From Onchidella celtica (lineage: Eukaryota; Mollusca; Gastropoda; Systellommatophora; Onchidiidae): a DNA stretch of 64,000 nucleotides. A program made the translations under genes and the position numbers. Each line of letters opens with the position of its first letter. Position 1 is the stretch's first letter. The stretch is taken from contig OZ007581.1 in assembly GCA_963931925.1 (NCBI GenBank), positions 22,874,947 to 22,938,946 on the forward strand, read 5' to 3'. The notes beneath the pieces are model-generated. The model had not been told where the DNA came from. It saw nothing but the letters and a program-made list of their open reading frames with translations, and did not search any database. Of the stretch, positions 1-12,086 are shown in pieces.

Positions 1-1770
1 TGCATACGAAAAACGACATGTCGACAACACAGAAAACACGCGCAACAAAACTCGTGCATTCGTGGAAACCAAATGAGACTCCGTTCTGCTAAAGAAAGAC
101 ACTGTTCTTTGCAACATTTCAAAAGAAAAAGAAGTCAAGGAAGCAGAAGAACAGAGATGCGGATGATAATGAGAGTGACCGTAAAGTATCACTGTTCTGT
201 CATTACGGTAATCTTTCTGAAATACCGCCGTCAATCATGGCTGTCTTCAGGTCAGTTGGAGGAACATAGCTCAGGTGTAGTGGACTGGATCGTCTCTGGG
301 CCAGTGGTTTGCAGTTTGTTGGTCATGACACAAAGGAAAATCCCGCCTCCCGCTTGTACTGGCTTTAATAGACAATTTTTACGTGTGAAATATAGATTAT
401 ATATTCGTGTGGTTTGCAGAGGAAGTTCCAGGATTGGAGAGAAAACGACGCGTTTCTGTCGTCAAACGTCCTTGCGTCTCAAAATCACTGTACGGAACTA
501 GACCTCCCGTTGTGTGTTCTGTAGTGGATTTCTGTCACCTATGCGAACATATTTTCTGGTCTGCTTCAAAATTGCGCACAAGTCTGTGGAATTTAATTCT
601 GTCCATCCCGATCTTGCATTGGCGATATTTAGCAAAAAGGAGTAGAGTGCAGTTATGTGCTTGAGAGCCTTGGCAATGGGAGAAATAGGAAACGCCGATC
701 TTCCCATGGATGGAGAGAATGCAAACTTTGTGACAGTCAGAGGCGGAGGCAAGTGAAATGTCATAGGCCCCGTTCAGAGATCATGCACTTCATAATACAG
801 TACCGGTTTTCCATGTAGTCTACTCGGATAAATGGTGAGACATGGGATGGAGGCGATTTTTTTTTCTTTTCTTTTTTTCATGGCATATTTTTGTCACTCA
901 TTTGCAAATTCAGTGTGTGGACAGACGTAGACTTTCTGTAAAATAACAGAGAGGCGTAAAACAGACAGCATGGTAAAATACCCCAACTTCTTCCCCCACC
1001 CCGACCCCCACCCCCACCCCCTCATTATCACAAGTTTATAAGACGAAGGTGAAAAACAAAACCACACAAAAGAACCATACTTCCAGGAGGGAATGAAATC
1101 ACGCGTTGGGTCTATGCTCCCCCAGAATGTTGATAACCACTGTTCTAGGGCCTGGCCACAGTCAGTTGTTGTCGGGTGAATGCGTCGCTGTGCGCGCAGT
1201 GAATTAACTCTATTCAATGAACACTTGACTTTCGCATTAATCATTTTTTCTGCGGTTTCTCTGGTGTTTCTTGCGCCAATCTGATGGTCAGTGGTGCATG
1301 GTGTGTGCTGGTAGATGTTTGGTCTGAAAAAGGGTACAGGTTTATTCAAAACCATATTGGGAATGGGTCTGCTGTCTTGCATTTGAGGTTGCTCAGGTTT
1401 CCTTTTTGCTTCACTTTGAAATTCCCACCTTCTTTCTTCTCCTGGTTTTTGTACATCTCATCTTCTGTTATGAAGATAGAGGGTAAAGTCAGCAAGAATT
1501 GATAGAGGGAAAAGAAAGGTGTAGAAATGGGATCTATAAATTTTTGCGTCATTATTTTTAGTTGGCCTTTTGTGCTGTACTCGGAAACAGAATTTGACAG
1601 GCTTGCACTCCTGCATTTTGTATAGATATGATTGTATCGTGTCAGAATCTTCATGCTGTTGAAGTTTAAAAAGAATCGGTCTTTAGTGATGAAGTGCAGT
1701 AAACTGTTGACATTAGCAGTTTCGAACAGTGTTTGTTTCAGACGCTTCTATGGGAGTATTATACACAGAT
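1..1770. other. Unassigned sequence, left edge
   Basis: No recognisable gene. Several short plus-strand stretches between about 110 and 755 read as plausible peptide, but they are interrupted by stops in every frame and I could not make a phase-consistent exon chain. A C-rich tract lies at 993-1020 and a possible hAT-type transposon terminus at 1108-1142; the latter is described as a finding. Confidence 0.5.
993..1020. repeat. C-rich tract with quadruplex potential on the minus strand
   Basis: Five runs of four or five C separated by single A or G bases. The complementary strand therefore has several G4-G5 runs with 1-nt spacers, the classical pattern for an intramolecular G-quadruplex. The pattern is seen directly; folding is inferred. 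Confidence 0.6.
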
Positions 1771-2146
1771 CAGGGTTCACACACGTACAGGTCCTTAAAA
1801 GTCCTTAAAGTCCTTAATTTTCACAAAAGAAAAAATAAGTACTCAAAAAGTCCCTAAATTCTGAAAATGATGCCAGAGTCCTTAAAAAGTTCTTGGAATT
1901 TGTGTTTCAGTTGAAACATTTGAGATTCAAATCTTCCAGTTGCACACTGGATAATTGGTAGTTTGCAGTAACTGAACTTTTCAGGGTGAATTTACTATGT
2001 TTGAACTCTGGATACAGAAACATTCTGTTTCAATGAATGCTGCACACCACCTGTATTGTAATATTTCTTGGTCACAGGCACACAGGTCCTTAATTTGTTT
2101 ACTGTGAATCCTTAAAATTAATTTTCAAGACTTTGTATGAACCCTG
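1771..2146. mobile_element. Candidate MITE with short terminal inverted repeats
   Basis: The block starts with CAGGGTTCACACA and ends with the inverse TGTATGAACCCTG, giving 12 matches in the outer 13 bases. The left third contains several repeats of a GTCCTTAAA-like word. It is about 376 bp with no long reading frame, as expected for a non-autonomous DNA transposon. I see no clear target-site duplication (8 bp would be expected for hAT), so the family is unassigned and the copy may be old. Confidence 0.4.
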
Positions 2147-2188
2147 ACAAATGCAAATACCCTCTTCTTGTTAAGTGTGGCCCCTGAA

Positions 2189-2476
2189 CTAGCTCAAGGC
2201 ACATGAAATGATTAGTCTGAGTGTTTCGTATGGATATCGTGCATCAGCTGGGAGAAACGGATCATATTTGAATGTATACTCGAGGGCGTGGCAGGAAGAA
2301 AGAGTTTTCGGTTGCAGCCGGTTGGGAAGCATGTCCTGGCCTAGCCTAATGCCGTGGATCGTCAGAGATTCTTTGACCCCACGTGTCCACGACTTCCGTA
2401 GTCTTCCTTTGGTCATGTATCCAGAGAAGCGCATGTTGTATACACGATGGGCCGGCTGGTAGATGGGCATTTGCAA
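2189..2476 (-). pseudogene. Possible LINE C-terminal relic
   Basis: A minus-strand open frame of about 95 codons contains KGRLRKSWTRGVKESL. This resembles the basic GRPRKxW...VKE segment found near the C-terminus of many jockey/CR1/RTE-type reverse transcriptases. No reverse transcriptase or endonuclease motif is next to it and the downstream sequence is unrelated. It is either a short decayed fragment or a chance resemblance. Confidence 0.25.
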
Positions 2477-3508
2477 AAGGTGTATGGCGGTACTGGTATC
2501 GTTGCAAAATTAACTGTAATATTATTGTGGGGGTCGTACTTCAACACGGGATGTCGGTATCCCTTCGTACTCAAGACATGTACCTATTTTATATTTTTTT
2601 TATATTTTCGTGAAACATTGTAGCTCTATTTTGATTAACGATTACCCGCGATTGAAGCGTTGCACTCGCTGACAATGTTAATCAGTCTTTTCACACCCTG
2701 TTTGATTCGGCCTTGGGCAAACGTATTGCAGCTTTAGATTTTGTGTTTTAGAGATGTGAATGTGCTTAATTATACTTGAAAACAGCTGAAACAGAATGTT
2801 GGAATGCATTAACGTGTTTAATTTATGTCAATAAAAAGGTGAAAACCCTCAAGAAAAAAGGGAGGGGGCGGACATGTAGCAATTCTTACGGGTAGCAAGT
2901 GGACATTTCAACCTAGCAAAATAACAATCCAAGTATTCTAAAGAAAAACAAAAGTGTGAACGTGGTATGTAGACTTCTGAAGTACTGGTTTTGTTTCTGT
3001 GTTATTATATTGAATGAAAGCTGAACGGTGAAAACGGCATGCCTGTGTATTGATGTTCAATGAAGTTTTCATAACGCAAACGACAATCCATTGTACTGCT
3101 TCTGGCCGACTGTTGGGAGGCAAACAATAAAAGAAAAAACCATTAATGGTTGGATATTCACTGCCCCCGACAGCCCTGTGCGATGCGCCCTGTGAAGACG
3201 GTTTACTGGCATTTATGAATTAAGGGATAGACAGCAGTTGAAAATGCCCATAAACATGGTCGACGGAGGTGTCCCCTGATGTGCGCAGCCATGTTTGAAT
3301 CCCGCAGTAAAGCATTAGGCGTCAGAGCAGCCTTCCCTGTTTTGACTTTCAAATCACATAAAGAAGAGATGACTTGGTTCTGTGAATAAAGTTACCATTA
3401 TTGCGCTTCCCCCCTAAGGTGGAAAGCTGCATGTGTCATCATTTTGCTGGGAACCTACTGTCTCCAAGGTCATCCCTTTTCTCAACCCCAGTCACCAGCC
3501 ATTTTCTG
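2477..3508. other. Unassigned sequence
   Basis: AT-rich single-copy-looking DNA without a credible reading frame or a repeat I recognise. Confidence 0.5.
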
Positions 3509-4182
<674 letters not shown>

Positions 4183-4256
4183 CTCCCTTCCCCCCTCTCT
4201 CTGTCTGTCTGTCTCTCTTTCTCTCTCTCTCACGCCTCCCCACCCCCTCCCACCCC
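4183..4256. repeat. Pyrimidine-rich CT/CTGT tract
   Basis: A low-complexity run of CTCTCT, CTGTCTGT and C-rich hexamers. It produces Ser/Leu/Pro-rich frames on the plus strand and Arg/Glu-rich frames on the minus strand that are not genes. Confidence 0.85.
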
Positions 4257-4814
4257 AACTCGCCACGGGCCAGGAGTTAAATTTCGTTCATATTGACACA
4301 CGTGGCAGTTATTATTGCATTATATGATTTGCAAAGCGCAGTTGCTGTATGAAGTTTTTCTACGATGGTTGTAGTAATTATTAGCTTCTATCCATGTCAG
4401 ACCGCACCGACCTGATACAAAACTTTTTGGCCAGGCATCTCAGTCAATGCAACTGAGTTTGTTCTGCATGTTCATGCAAACTTTTGTGTCGATCTGCAAT
4501 GCATGGTACACGTGGTACAAGTTATACTGAGTTCTTATTTGGAGAATGTCTTATTTTCGATGTATGTCATGCATCTTTTTGGGGAAATGGTTAGATTATG
4601 GCCCGTGATATATATGGCGATGGTGCCATGGTGCATTATTTAGTTGTAGAGAAAAGATCTGGAATATTCGACTCACCGAAGAGGTTCAGTCTTATAGACA
4701 GGAAGTTGATGTTGAGATCATAATATAGGTCTACAATAATTATAATTTATTATGTTTGTGCGAAAACTGGCCTTTCAGTCTAATGTGGTTAGTTAAATCG
4801 ATAGAATACAAACA

Positions 4815-5145
4815 GGTCTCCCTGAAATGTTGTGCAATAATCCTGACAACTGGGAAGAAGCTGTACACGACCATCCAACTTGGCGAGCCCTTAACGAGAC
4901 AGGGGCGTCGACACAATTAATGAGGAACATCGTTTGGAGGTTGCTGTGCAGAAGAGGCAGCAGCGAACGAACACAGCAAGAACCACCTGCCCGCATTTGT
5001 GGGCTCTTGCGGTAACACTAACAGACAATATTGACGAGGATCGGCCTGATCAGCTACCTTCGCTTATACACAGTCTGACGTTAGGGATATCGAAGTCGTG
5101 ATCATCGTTGTCTGCACAGGACAAACAATACAAATTTTGACATAC
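4815..5145 (+). pseudogene. Decayed LINE reverse transcriptase C-terminus
   Basis: The plus-strand frame reads NPDNWEEAVHDHPTWRAL, close to the conserved W-E-x2-A-x-D-R-P-x-W-R segment that precedes the terminal zinc motif in RTE/Rex3-like LINE proteins. About 40 codons later it reads ICGLL and then, after frame damage and stops, TRIGLISYLRLYT. The latter matches the family's typical CGR...RIGLxSHxR ending, with the zinc-ligand histidine changed to Tyr. The order and spacing fit a LINE C-terminus; the stops show it is dead. No upstream reverse transcriptase is present, so it is 5'-truncated. It differs clearly from the intact element at 19-22 kb and is a different, older family member. Confidence 0.6.
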
Positions 5146-5283
5146 TAGCAGTAGTAGGGGAGACCGCCGAGGCGAAACTGGGTTGTTCTGCTTCCTAAGT
5201 TTGTCCAATTCCTTTAAATTTCTTGAAGATTGTTTGGTTGATTACATGCAACAAGAATAGGCCGATGGGAGGCACGTCATTGC

Positions 5284-5287
<4 letters not shown>

Positions 5288-5339
<52 letters not shown>
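5288..5339. repeat. (GA)n microsatellite
   Basis: About 26 uninterrupted GA units. The Arg-Glu frame through it is artefactual. Confidence 0.95.
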
Positions 5340-5341
<2 letters not shown>

Positions 5342-7714
5342 GGTAGAGAGAAAAACCCAGCTTCTCTGGACAACTCTAAAAAGCCCCCGACTCAGTTCCC
5401 AGTCTTGTGGTGTCACCAGGATAAACAAGTGAGAACCAGTGACAATCATGCGTCTGTCAGTCTTGTAAAGAAATAAATAAAATTACTGCACGGCAGTTAT
5501 GGACGTGGGCTGCAAGATATTATGCTTGTTTAATTTCCAGCAGGGGAGACATTTTACCCCTTTTCTGCTAGATTCGGGTGCTTTTTGAAAATGCAGGGAG
5601 AATATTCAAGCTCACGGGCACCACTGGGCTACCGGAGGCATTTGGCTTGGGTCGGTGTCCCGAAATGAGGTTATGTCATAGGTTCGTGATATTTGTGCCA
5701 TAGCTCTATGGTGGTTGACAACAGGCTACGTAACTGGTATTGCCTGGGTTGGTTTCACTGTTAACACAAGTAAATAAATCAACATCAGATTTTATTCTTC
5801 TTCTCACGACTGTGTCACTTTGTAGGGTACCATCAATTTTAATGTTAGGGTGCGTGTCAGTGATAGAATTTCAATGTCTACTCGGCCCATTCAGCTTGGT
5901 GAAACTTCCATGATTATTTTAAGTTTGTTTTGGAATATCCTCCAGAAACAGTTCTGGGCAATTGGAGAATTTATTCTTAGCCTTTTGCCAGTTGCGCATT
6001 AGTGACTGAATATTTCATTATGGACTACTGTACTGCCTTTTCACATTGTGGCATAATACAGCAAGCCCCCTCCTTCTTTCTCTCTTCTCTCTCTCCTTCT
6101 CCCCCCCCCCCCCCACCGTGCCCGCACCATGCTGCATGAAAGAATGACATCACATTACAGGAGAATTAGGGGTGGGGAAAATTGACAGAGTACTATGAAG
6201 ACTTCAGCGGTTATTTCCGGACGTTGGTGTAAGAATGTTGATAATTGCAAAAACAATTGACGCTTTGCATTCGTGATATCAGTCTGGGCTGTTCATGTAA
6301 AACTACCCATACCCGTGAAATATAATTCTTGCACACAGTTCAAGTTCGGACAAGCAACACCGATTGTGCACCAGGGGGTGAAAGTGGCGATTTACACCAG
6401 TGCAAGAGAGTGCGAACTCATTTCCCGTCGCGCCTTTAAACGGTTTCGTATGCAAATTGGACATTGGATAAATGAATTCTGGTTATTTATTTAGCCTGCC
6501 TTGGGTACAGCGAGACGAAGGAGAAGATAGTAGAAAGCATTCGTGGTATGAAATATTGTTTGGTACCTGCGGTGTTAGTGAGTTTTGGTTTTCTTCAACC
6601 ACCATTTTAGAGAACATTACACGTTCTGAAATGGTTTCAAGGGTCATTGATGCCAAGAGCGGAAAGAGGCTGTCATCCTTTTAGCTTTGTTAAGAATGTC
6701 TCTGTTTCGTTTTCTGTCTGTTGAGTCCCAGGACGAAAGCATAGGCCACAAGACGTTAGATTTAAAGATGGGTTAAAGTACGCAAGATCGTCATCGGACA
6801 CCTGTGGCCTGGTGGTGAAAGAGAAGATGTCACCTAGGACACAATGTATGAATAATGTCAGTGATCATATTTCTGATTTATGTCTGGAAGATTTACAATG
6901 GAATTTTAATATCACATGAATGTGAAGGTACGATGGCTTTAGGCATTAAATTGAATTAAACTGATTGTTTAGGTTATGCTGATGATGCATTTTAAAAGAT
7001 ATTAAATCATATTTTGTGAAAGGTCTGAATTCTGTCGTTAGCTATTTTGGTTTTTATTAATATTTTTTTCATATTGAATGGTGGCGGTAACGATTTATAA
7101 ACGAGTCTGTGATTATGAGAATCAGGAGATAGATGCGGATACGTGACTGTTTCCAAACAAGGAGAGTAACAATTCTACTAGGTGAGCAGCTGAGCATGGA
7201 GGAATTTGTTTGTCAGTGGTGGAAGGCATTGTTGGCCAAATGGGACAATGGACAGAATTGAATCTTTAGACAGGGAAATTTGTGTGCCTGAGAAACAGTA
7301 CGAAAAGAGAAACAGTACGAAAACAAAAGTTTCTGACAAATTGTGTTAGTCTGGAGCCAGTCATTTTACATAGTTACAAATGTGAATTTGACACTGCCTG
7401 TTGCATACTATGATATTTGCCTGACAAACTTAAAAGCACATGGAATCCGGACAGTAGGTACTAAACATTTCAACGTACCTGCTATTGGAATGGTTCCTCA
7501 GTGCGAAGTAAATGCGCAGGTGGGCGGCCTGATTGACTCTGAGCTATGACTTTGAATAGATCGTCGATTGGCGACACTTGGGCCTACAATCACTGAATTC
7601 TCTTTGTAGAAAATTTCAGCAAAGGAGAGATCGTGAAAAAGGATTGTTCTTGAAGTAATCAGCACTCGGCCCTTCGATTAAAGGAAAAGAATACACAATA
7701 CTGTTAATATTATA
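5340..7714. other. Unassigned sequence
   Basis: No recognisable gene. A C-rich pyrimidine tract (CT then a run of about 12 C) lies at 6067-6114. A 17-bp sequence is tandemly duplicated at about 7290-7323. A 68-codon open frame near 7343-7549 has no recognised domain. Confidence 0.5.
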
Positions 7715-7780
7715 ATAATACATAGTATCTATACAGCGCCCCATCCCAGACTCGGCTATAATTATATAAGCGCTTGACAA
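7715..7780. repeat. Dispersed AGCGC/AAGCGCTT short repeat
   Basis: It contains TATACAGCGCCCCATCCC followed about 30 bases later by ATAAGCGCTTGACA. The same arrangement occurs at 53966-54014 (TATATAGCGCATATCC ... GTGCGCTTTACA). The two half-sites are partly palindromic. I recall this motif as common in mollusc and other marine invertebrate genomes, possibly as the conserved part of a short mobile element, but cannot give a name. Confidence 0.45.
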
Positions 7781-8795
7781 CATTTATATCACATCTTTAC
7801 TAAATCTCTCACAAACGAACACATTCAAAAAAAAAAAAAAAAGATGATGCACATTGAGAGCGTGAGAAAGATAACTCTTCGGCTGATGTTTAAAAGTCAT
7901 CAAATTTTGAATGTCTCTCGATCTCAGGGACAAAAGCCCTTGGAAAGTATAAAGATTTTTCACTTGTGGTCTTCAGAATAGGATACCTATTTAAAAACAT
8001 GCTAACACGTAACAATTGAAACAAACAGAATAGAACATGTCCATGTAAATATTTTACTGTGTTGTTTTCATCTCTTTTTTTTTTCAACGGTAGCTGTCAA
8101 AGTTTGAGTCTGTCGTCGCTTTCAAGCTCGTAGAAATACAATTGCCCTGAAAGGTAAGAGGAGAACGATCCGTGTATGGTCAGTAACCAACTGGACTAAC
8201 CTGCAGTAAGGAAGGAGAACTTGAAGAAAACTAGAAAAGTCAGCAGTCAATAGCCTAGATAGCGACCAGGCATGAAAGATGGATGGTCGACCCTAATCTG
8301 TGTTTGGTCGTGTCGTTTACTGGCCAAGGTATGCCTGAAAGCGACTTGAGGGACCCACAAGTTATGCCCGAAGTGACTAAGTAAAAAGAATGTGGGTATC
8401 AGTGACTGACAAGAGGTATCTGTTTCGCTCAAATGAGAATTCCATGTGCACGACACGGTTTGGCCTAGGACTAATTACTCTTGAGCTCTGCACTACGCAT
8501 TTACTAGTGGTAGAAACTAGAGAAACCTTTCCTTGCGGCCATGAATTATGAGCTGACACAAACGTTTTAGTGGTGTGCGCTCAAGTCCGGGAAGTATGTA
8601 GAGAAGACTATTTTGAAGAAAGGAAAGAACAGTTGAAAAAAAGAATGCAGAAATGGAGCAATGAAACGTTCGGTTCAGATACAAATTCAAGCTTCTCTGA
8701 GACTACTGAGAGATCCTTCTTCATTCTTTTATTGACAACAACAACAATAAACAAGTAATGTTTACAAAAATGTTTACTTTAACGCAGGGATTTTC
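7781..8795. other. Unassigned sequence
   Basis: A poly-A run at about 7827-7842 is the only notable feature. No gene recognised. Confidence 0.5.
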
Positions 8796-9250
8796 AGCCG
8801 GGGGGGGAGGGGGGGCGCTGACCAAGACGTGTTTCAGGCCAGACCATGGGGGGGGGGGTAGGTGGATCACTTGGCACATGCATGAGCTTATGAGGGGACG
8901 GGGTGTTTGCTCCCTCTACACAGGACGTGAAGAATACTGATGTTGTAAAGAGCGTCAAGGGGACCCGTTTGGGATGAATATCATTTCAAGGAAGATCTAT
9001 GAAAGATTAACTCTGATAAGATGTAGATAAATATCAAATTGAACAGTTTGAACACTCTGAAATGGCACATGCACGTCCCTGCGGGCCTGGGCTTCATTCC
9101 AGCTTCGCACGGCCTGCACGCGTGCACGCACAGAAAATTAGGGGGGGGGGTCTAGGGTAGGTTTTGTTGATGTTGTTGTTTTTGTGTAAAGGGGGAGGGG
9201 CAGGTGCTGACAGAGGTGGTCGCGAAGGACAAAAAAGGCAAAAAAAAAAA
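8796..9250. repeat. Cluster of poly-G runs and purine-rich tracts
   Basis: Runs of 8 to 11 G occur near 8800, 8810, 8850 and 9140, followed by GGGGGAGGGG near 9190 and an A-rich tract at 9240-9250. This is low-complexity DNA with quadruplex potential, not coding sequence. Confidence 0.7.
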
Positions 9251-9536
9251 CAACAAACTGAAAACCCCTGGTTTAACTTGTCTGTGGCACATTCTGCCAT
9301 CATTCCTGTAATTGTCATCTGTCCTGACTTCAACAACATTTCTATAACTGGCATCCATACTGACAGGTAACAACATTCTTTTAGGCCCATAATGCAACAC
9401 TTCACTGTTAAGTGAAATGTCATAGCTCTCAGCTTGAGCTGCAGAGACACGATATACCAAGTGGTCCACACTTAGCCAAAGGGTTTACATCAACATTGCT
9501 AACACTTGCAGCATCTGACAATGAAAGGCTTGAATT

Positions 9537-9760
9537 CTCTGTCTGTCTGTCTGCCTGCCGGCCGTCTGGTCTGTCTGTCTGTCTGTCTGTCCGTCCGTCC
9601 GCCTGTATGTCTGTCTATGTGTGTGTGTATGTCTGTCTGTCTGACGGTCTGTTTCTCTCTCTGTCCCCCCCTCTCTCTGTCTCTGTGTGTGTCCCTCTCT
9701 CTGCCTGTGTCTGTCTGTCTGTGTGTGTGTGTGTCTCTCTCTCTCTGTGTCCTCTGTCAC
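9537..9760. repeat. Compound CTGT/CCGT/GT/CT microsatellite
   Basis: A degenerate mixture of (CTGT)n, (CCGT)n, (GTGT)n and (CTCT)n over about 220 bp. Long frames on both strands here (rich in Ser, Cys, Val, or in Asp-Arg-Gln-Thr) come only from the repeat. Confidence 0.9.
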
Positions 9761-10322
9761 ACACTCATATTCACACTGGGTATGAGTATGTATTGGTAAG
9801 TTTCGTCGGGCGGAGGGAGACAGATAGACAGACAGATAGAGCAAAAAGTTACAGCTTTTTAATATGATTGCTTGATAGTTCACTACTCTTTTCATCTAGA
9901 TATCTTGTCTGACGCACTGACTTTTAATCTAGTTATCTATTCATTTGCCCTTTCGTCTGACTGTCTGTCTGCTTGTGTATCTAGTCTCAGATCTATTCTG
10001 TGAAAATTTGATATTAAGACTATACGTTGGTGCAGTGAACATTTCTGATCCATAGATGGGTAAACAAAAAAAAAAACAAAAAATGGAAACACAGACAAAG
10101 TGTTCTTAGAAGATTAAAAATAAACTTTTGTTTGTGTTCTTTCATACAAACTGTTTTTACCTTATTACTATGATATACTACGTCGCCAATTTAATCGAGA
10201 CGAGAGTCAAAGCCAGACAATTGATTTTTAAACACATAAGGGAATCTCACAGACATTGCACTCAAACTTCAAGTCCAGCCGCGTTAGGTGCAATTGAAGT
10301 TTTGCAAAATGATAGTAGTGTC
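9761..10322. other. Unassigned sequence
   Basis: A short GACAGATA repeat follows at 9817-9840; beyond that nothing recognised. Confidence 0.5.
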
Positions 10323-10558
10323 CCGTGTGTCTTTCTCGTCTCACTCTGGCTGTCTGTCTATCTGTCTCTTTCCTCTTTCTGTCTCTGTCTTTCTCTTTCT
10401 CTCTCTCTCTTTGCTTTTCTCTCTTTCTATCTCTTTCTCTTTCTGTCTCGCTCTCTTTCTTTCCACTCTTCTTTGTGTCTCTCGCTCTCTTTTTCTGTAT
10501 GTCCCCCCCCCTCTCTTTCTCTCTCTCTTTTTCTTTATGCGCCCCCCCCCCTCCCCGC
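10323..10558. repeat. Polypyrimidine tract
   Basis: Degenerate TCTC/TTTCTC/CTGT sequence ending in C8 and C10 runs. It produces Ser/Leu/Phe-rich pseudo-frames in all three plus frames. Confidence 0.9.
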
Positions 10559-10736
10559 GCTAATAAATATTTGTAGTTTTTGAAATTGTTCCTGACATGT
10601 TGTCCCCTGTAAGCAACAGTAGGCAACGGCCTAACACAATATACCAACCAACAAGACAGACGTTTGCCGACACGGACGTGTTAGGTTCTAGAAAACAAAG
10701 TAATCATCGCTTCACCAACTATATCTCAAATTTCAG

Positions 10737-10822
10737 AACTACACCGCCTGGGGATTAGAAGGTGCTTAGTGAGAGACTCTGAGGCCGACCTCTGGTGTCA
10801 GGGAGTGGCTTGCACAGACATT
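10737..10822 (+). CDS. Candidate internal exon, protein not recognised
   Basis: An 86-bp block lies between a plausible acceptor (AAATTTCAG, AG at 10735-10736) and a consensus donor (GTAAGT at 10823). After two leading bases it is open for 28 codons, ending DSEADLWCQGVACTDI; the other two frames contain stops. Ten of the 28 codons begin with G, a coding-like bias. It ends on a codon boundary, which matches the phase-0 start of the next candidate at 14891. The upstream exon would have to end with one unpaired base; I did not find it. I do not recognise the peptide. A block this short can be open by chance, so this is only a hypothesis. Confidence 0.35.
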
Positions 10823-11861
10823 GTAAGTAAAACTTTCTAGAATCTTCAGTAGTTTTGTAAGACGGCCTGCCATTCTGGTCTCATTTTTTGCCTTCTTTCA
10901 AAATGTGCCCCCCCCCCCACCCCCCATTTCTCCGTAATCGGGAAAAGAGGTTTTGTTTTTGTGGTGGGAAAGACGACAACTAAGGAATACCACGAGATCG
11001 GTTTTTTTTTTGGTTATTTTTTTCTTTCAATACATTACAAGATCAACCGGGGTTTTGTATCTTGGCCAAAGACAGAAGAAGATAGGTCTTCGAAGTGGTG
11101 GGGACTTTCCCAGAATAGCGGATAGCGCTTCTTATCTATGTCGTTCTTACTTGTTCCTTTCTGTATCAGTTTTGACTTCTAAGAAATCAAGTTTAATGCA
11201 TTTAGTCAGTTTCATTGTGCAGCATTATGTTTGGTTTCACTGTTTCTTTTCACCACAGCACAAGAGAATATATTTTGCAAGCCGAGCCCTGTTCCCTGCT
11301 CCTCTCTCACCCCCCCCCTTCCCTTTTGTCCCCAGCCCCTATTTTCCCCCAAGAAAACAAAACACACATACACACATAAAACAAAACAAAACAAAAATGC
11401 GCTCCCGCGCGCGGGTTCTCACCTCGTTTGAAAATAACCTCAGAAGTAGTCACCGTTTGGAAACAAGCACAAAAAACCAGGGCGTTAAGAAATCCTTCAT
11501 TACAAGTCGCTTCATCAAGTTAAAAATACATCAACAACAACACAAACACAAAACTGGAACTGACGAAAAGCAAATGAGACATAAAATGACTGTCAGGAAT
11601 GCCACAACCAATCAGTGCCAGAACATTGCGGGTGCGTGACATGTAGACGTTACAAGATTCGGTGAGACGAGAGGCAAATTTAGAATACATAAAAAAGATC
11701 AGTGAATGTTCGTCGTCATTATTGTCATTATCATCTACACCATTACCATTAACACCATCATCACCTGCTTTTCTGTAAAGGCAAGAAGACGGAGAAGTGT
11801 TGGACGGTTGAAAACAAAGCAGAATAAGAATTATTCTAAAAATGAGTCTGGTAGTCTTTAC

Positions 11862-11902
11862 CATCGTCGCCGTCGCCGCCATCATCATCGTCATCGTAAT
11901 CG

Positions 11903-11944
<42 letters not shown>

Positions 11945-12086
11945 GCATTGTTGTCGTCGTCATCGTTATACCCTGTAATAGTCGTCATCATCATCGTCGA
12001 CATCGTTGTCATACCCCTCGTCGTCGTCCTCTTCATTATCATCGTCGTCGTCGTCGCGGTCACCATTATCATCATCGCCATCATTA
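11862..12086. repeat. Degenerate (CAT)n/(GTC)n trinucleotide tract
   Basis: About 225 bp of CATCATCAT interleaved with CGTCGTCGT. It reads as poly-Ile/Val, His/Arg or Ser-type frames on the plus strand and as poly-Met/Thr and poly-Asp on the minus strand. Open frames in several phases on both strands result from the 3-bp periodicity. Confidence 0.9.

Noticed and set aside
110..755. Possible coding pieces (for example DADDNESDRKVSLFCHYGN and LRALAMGEIGNADLPMDG)
   Set aside because: Each reads like protein by eye, but neighbouring stretches in other frames do too. Stops intervene and splice sites are weak, so I judged this over-reading.
9485..9895. 136-151-codon frames on both strands
   Set aside because: Translations of compound CTGT/GT/CT microsatellites.
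10953..11639. 228-codon plus-strand frame
   Set aside because: It crosses C-runs, an AAAAC-rich tract and AT-rich sequence; no domain, no homology I recognise and no coding-like codon pattern.
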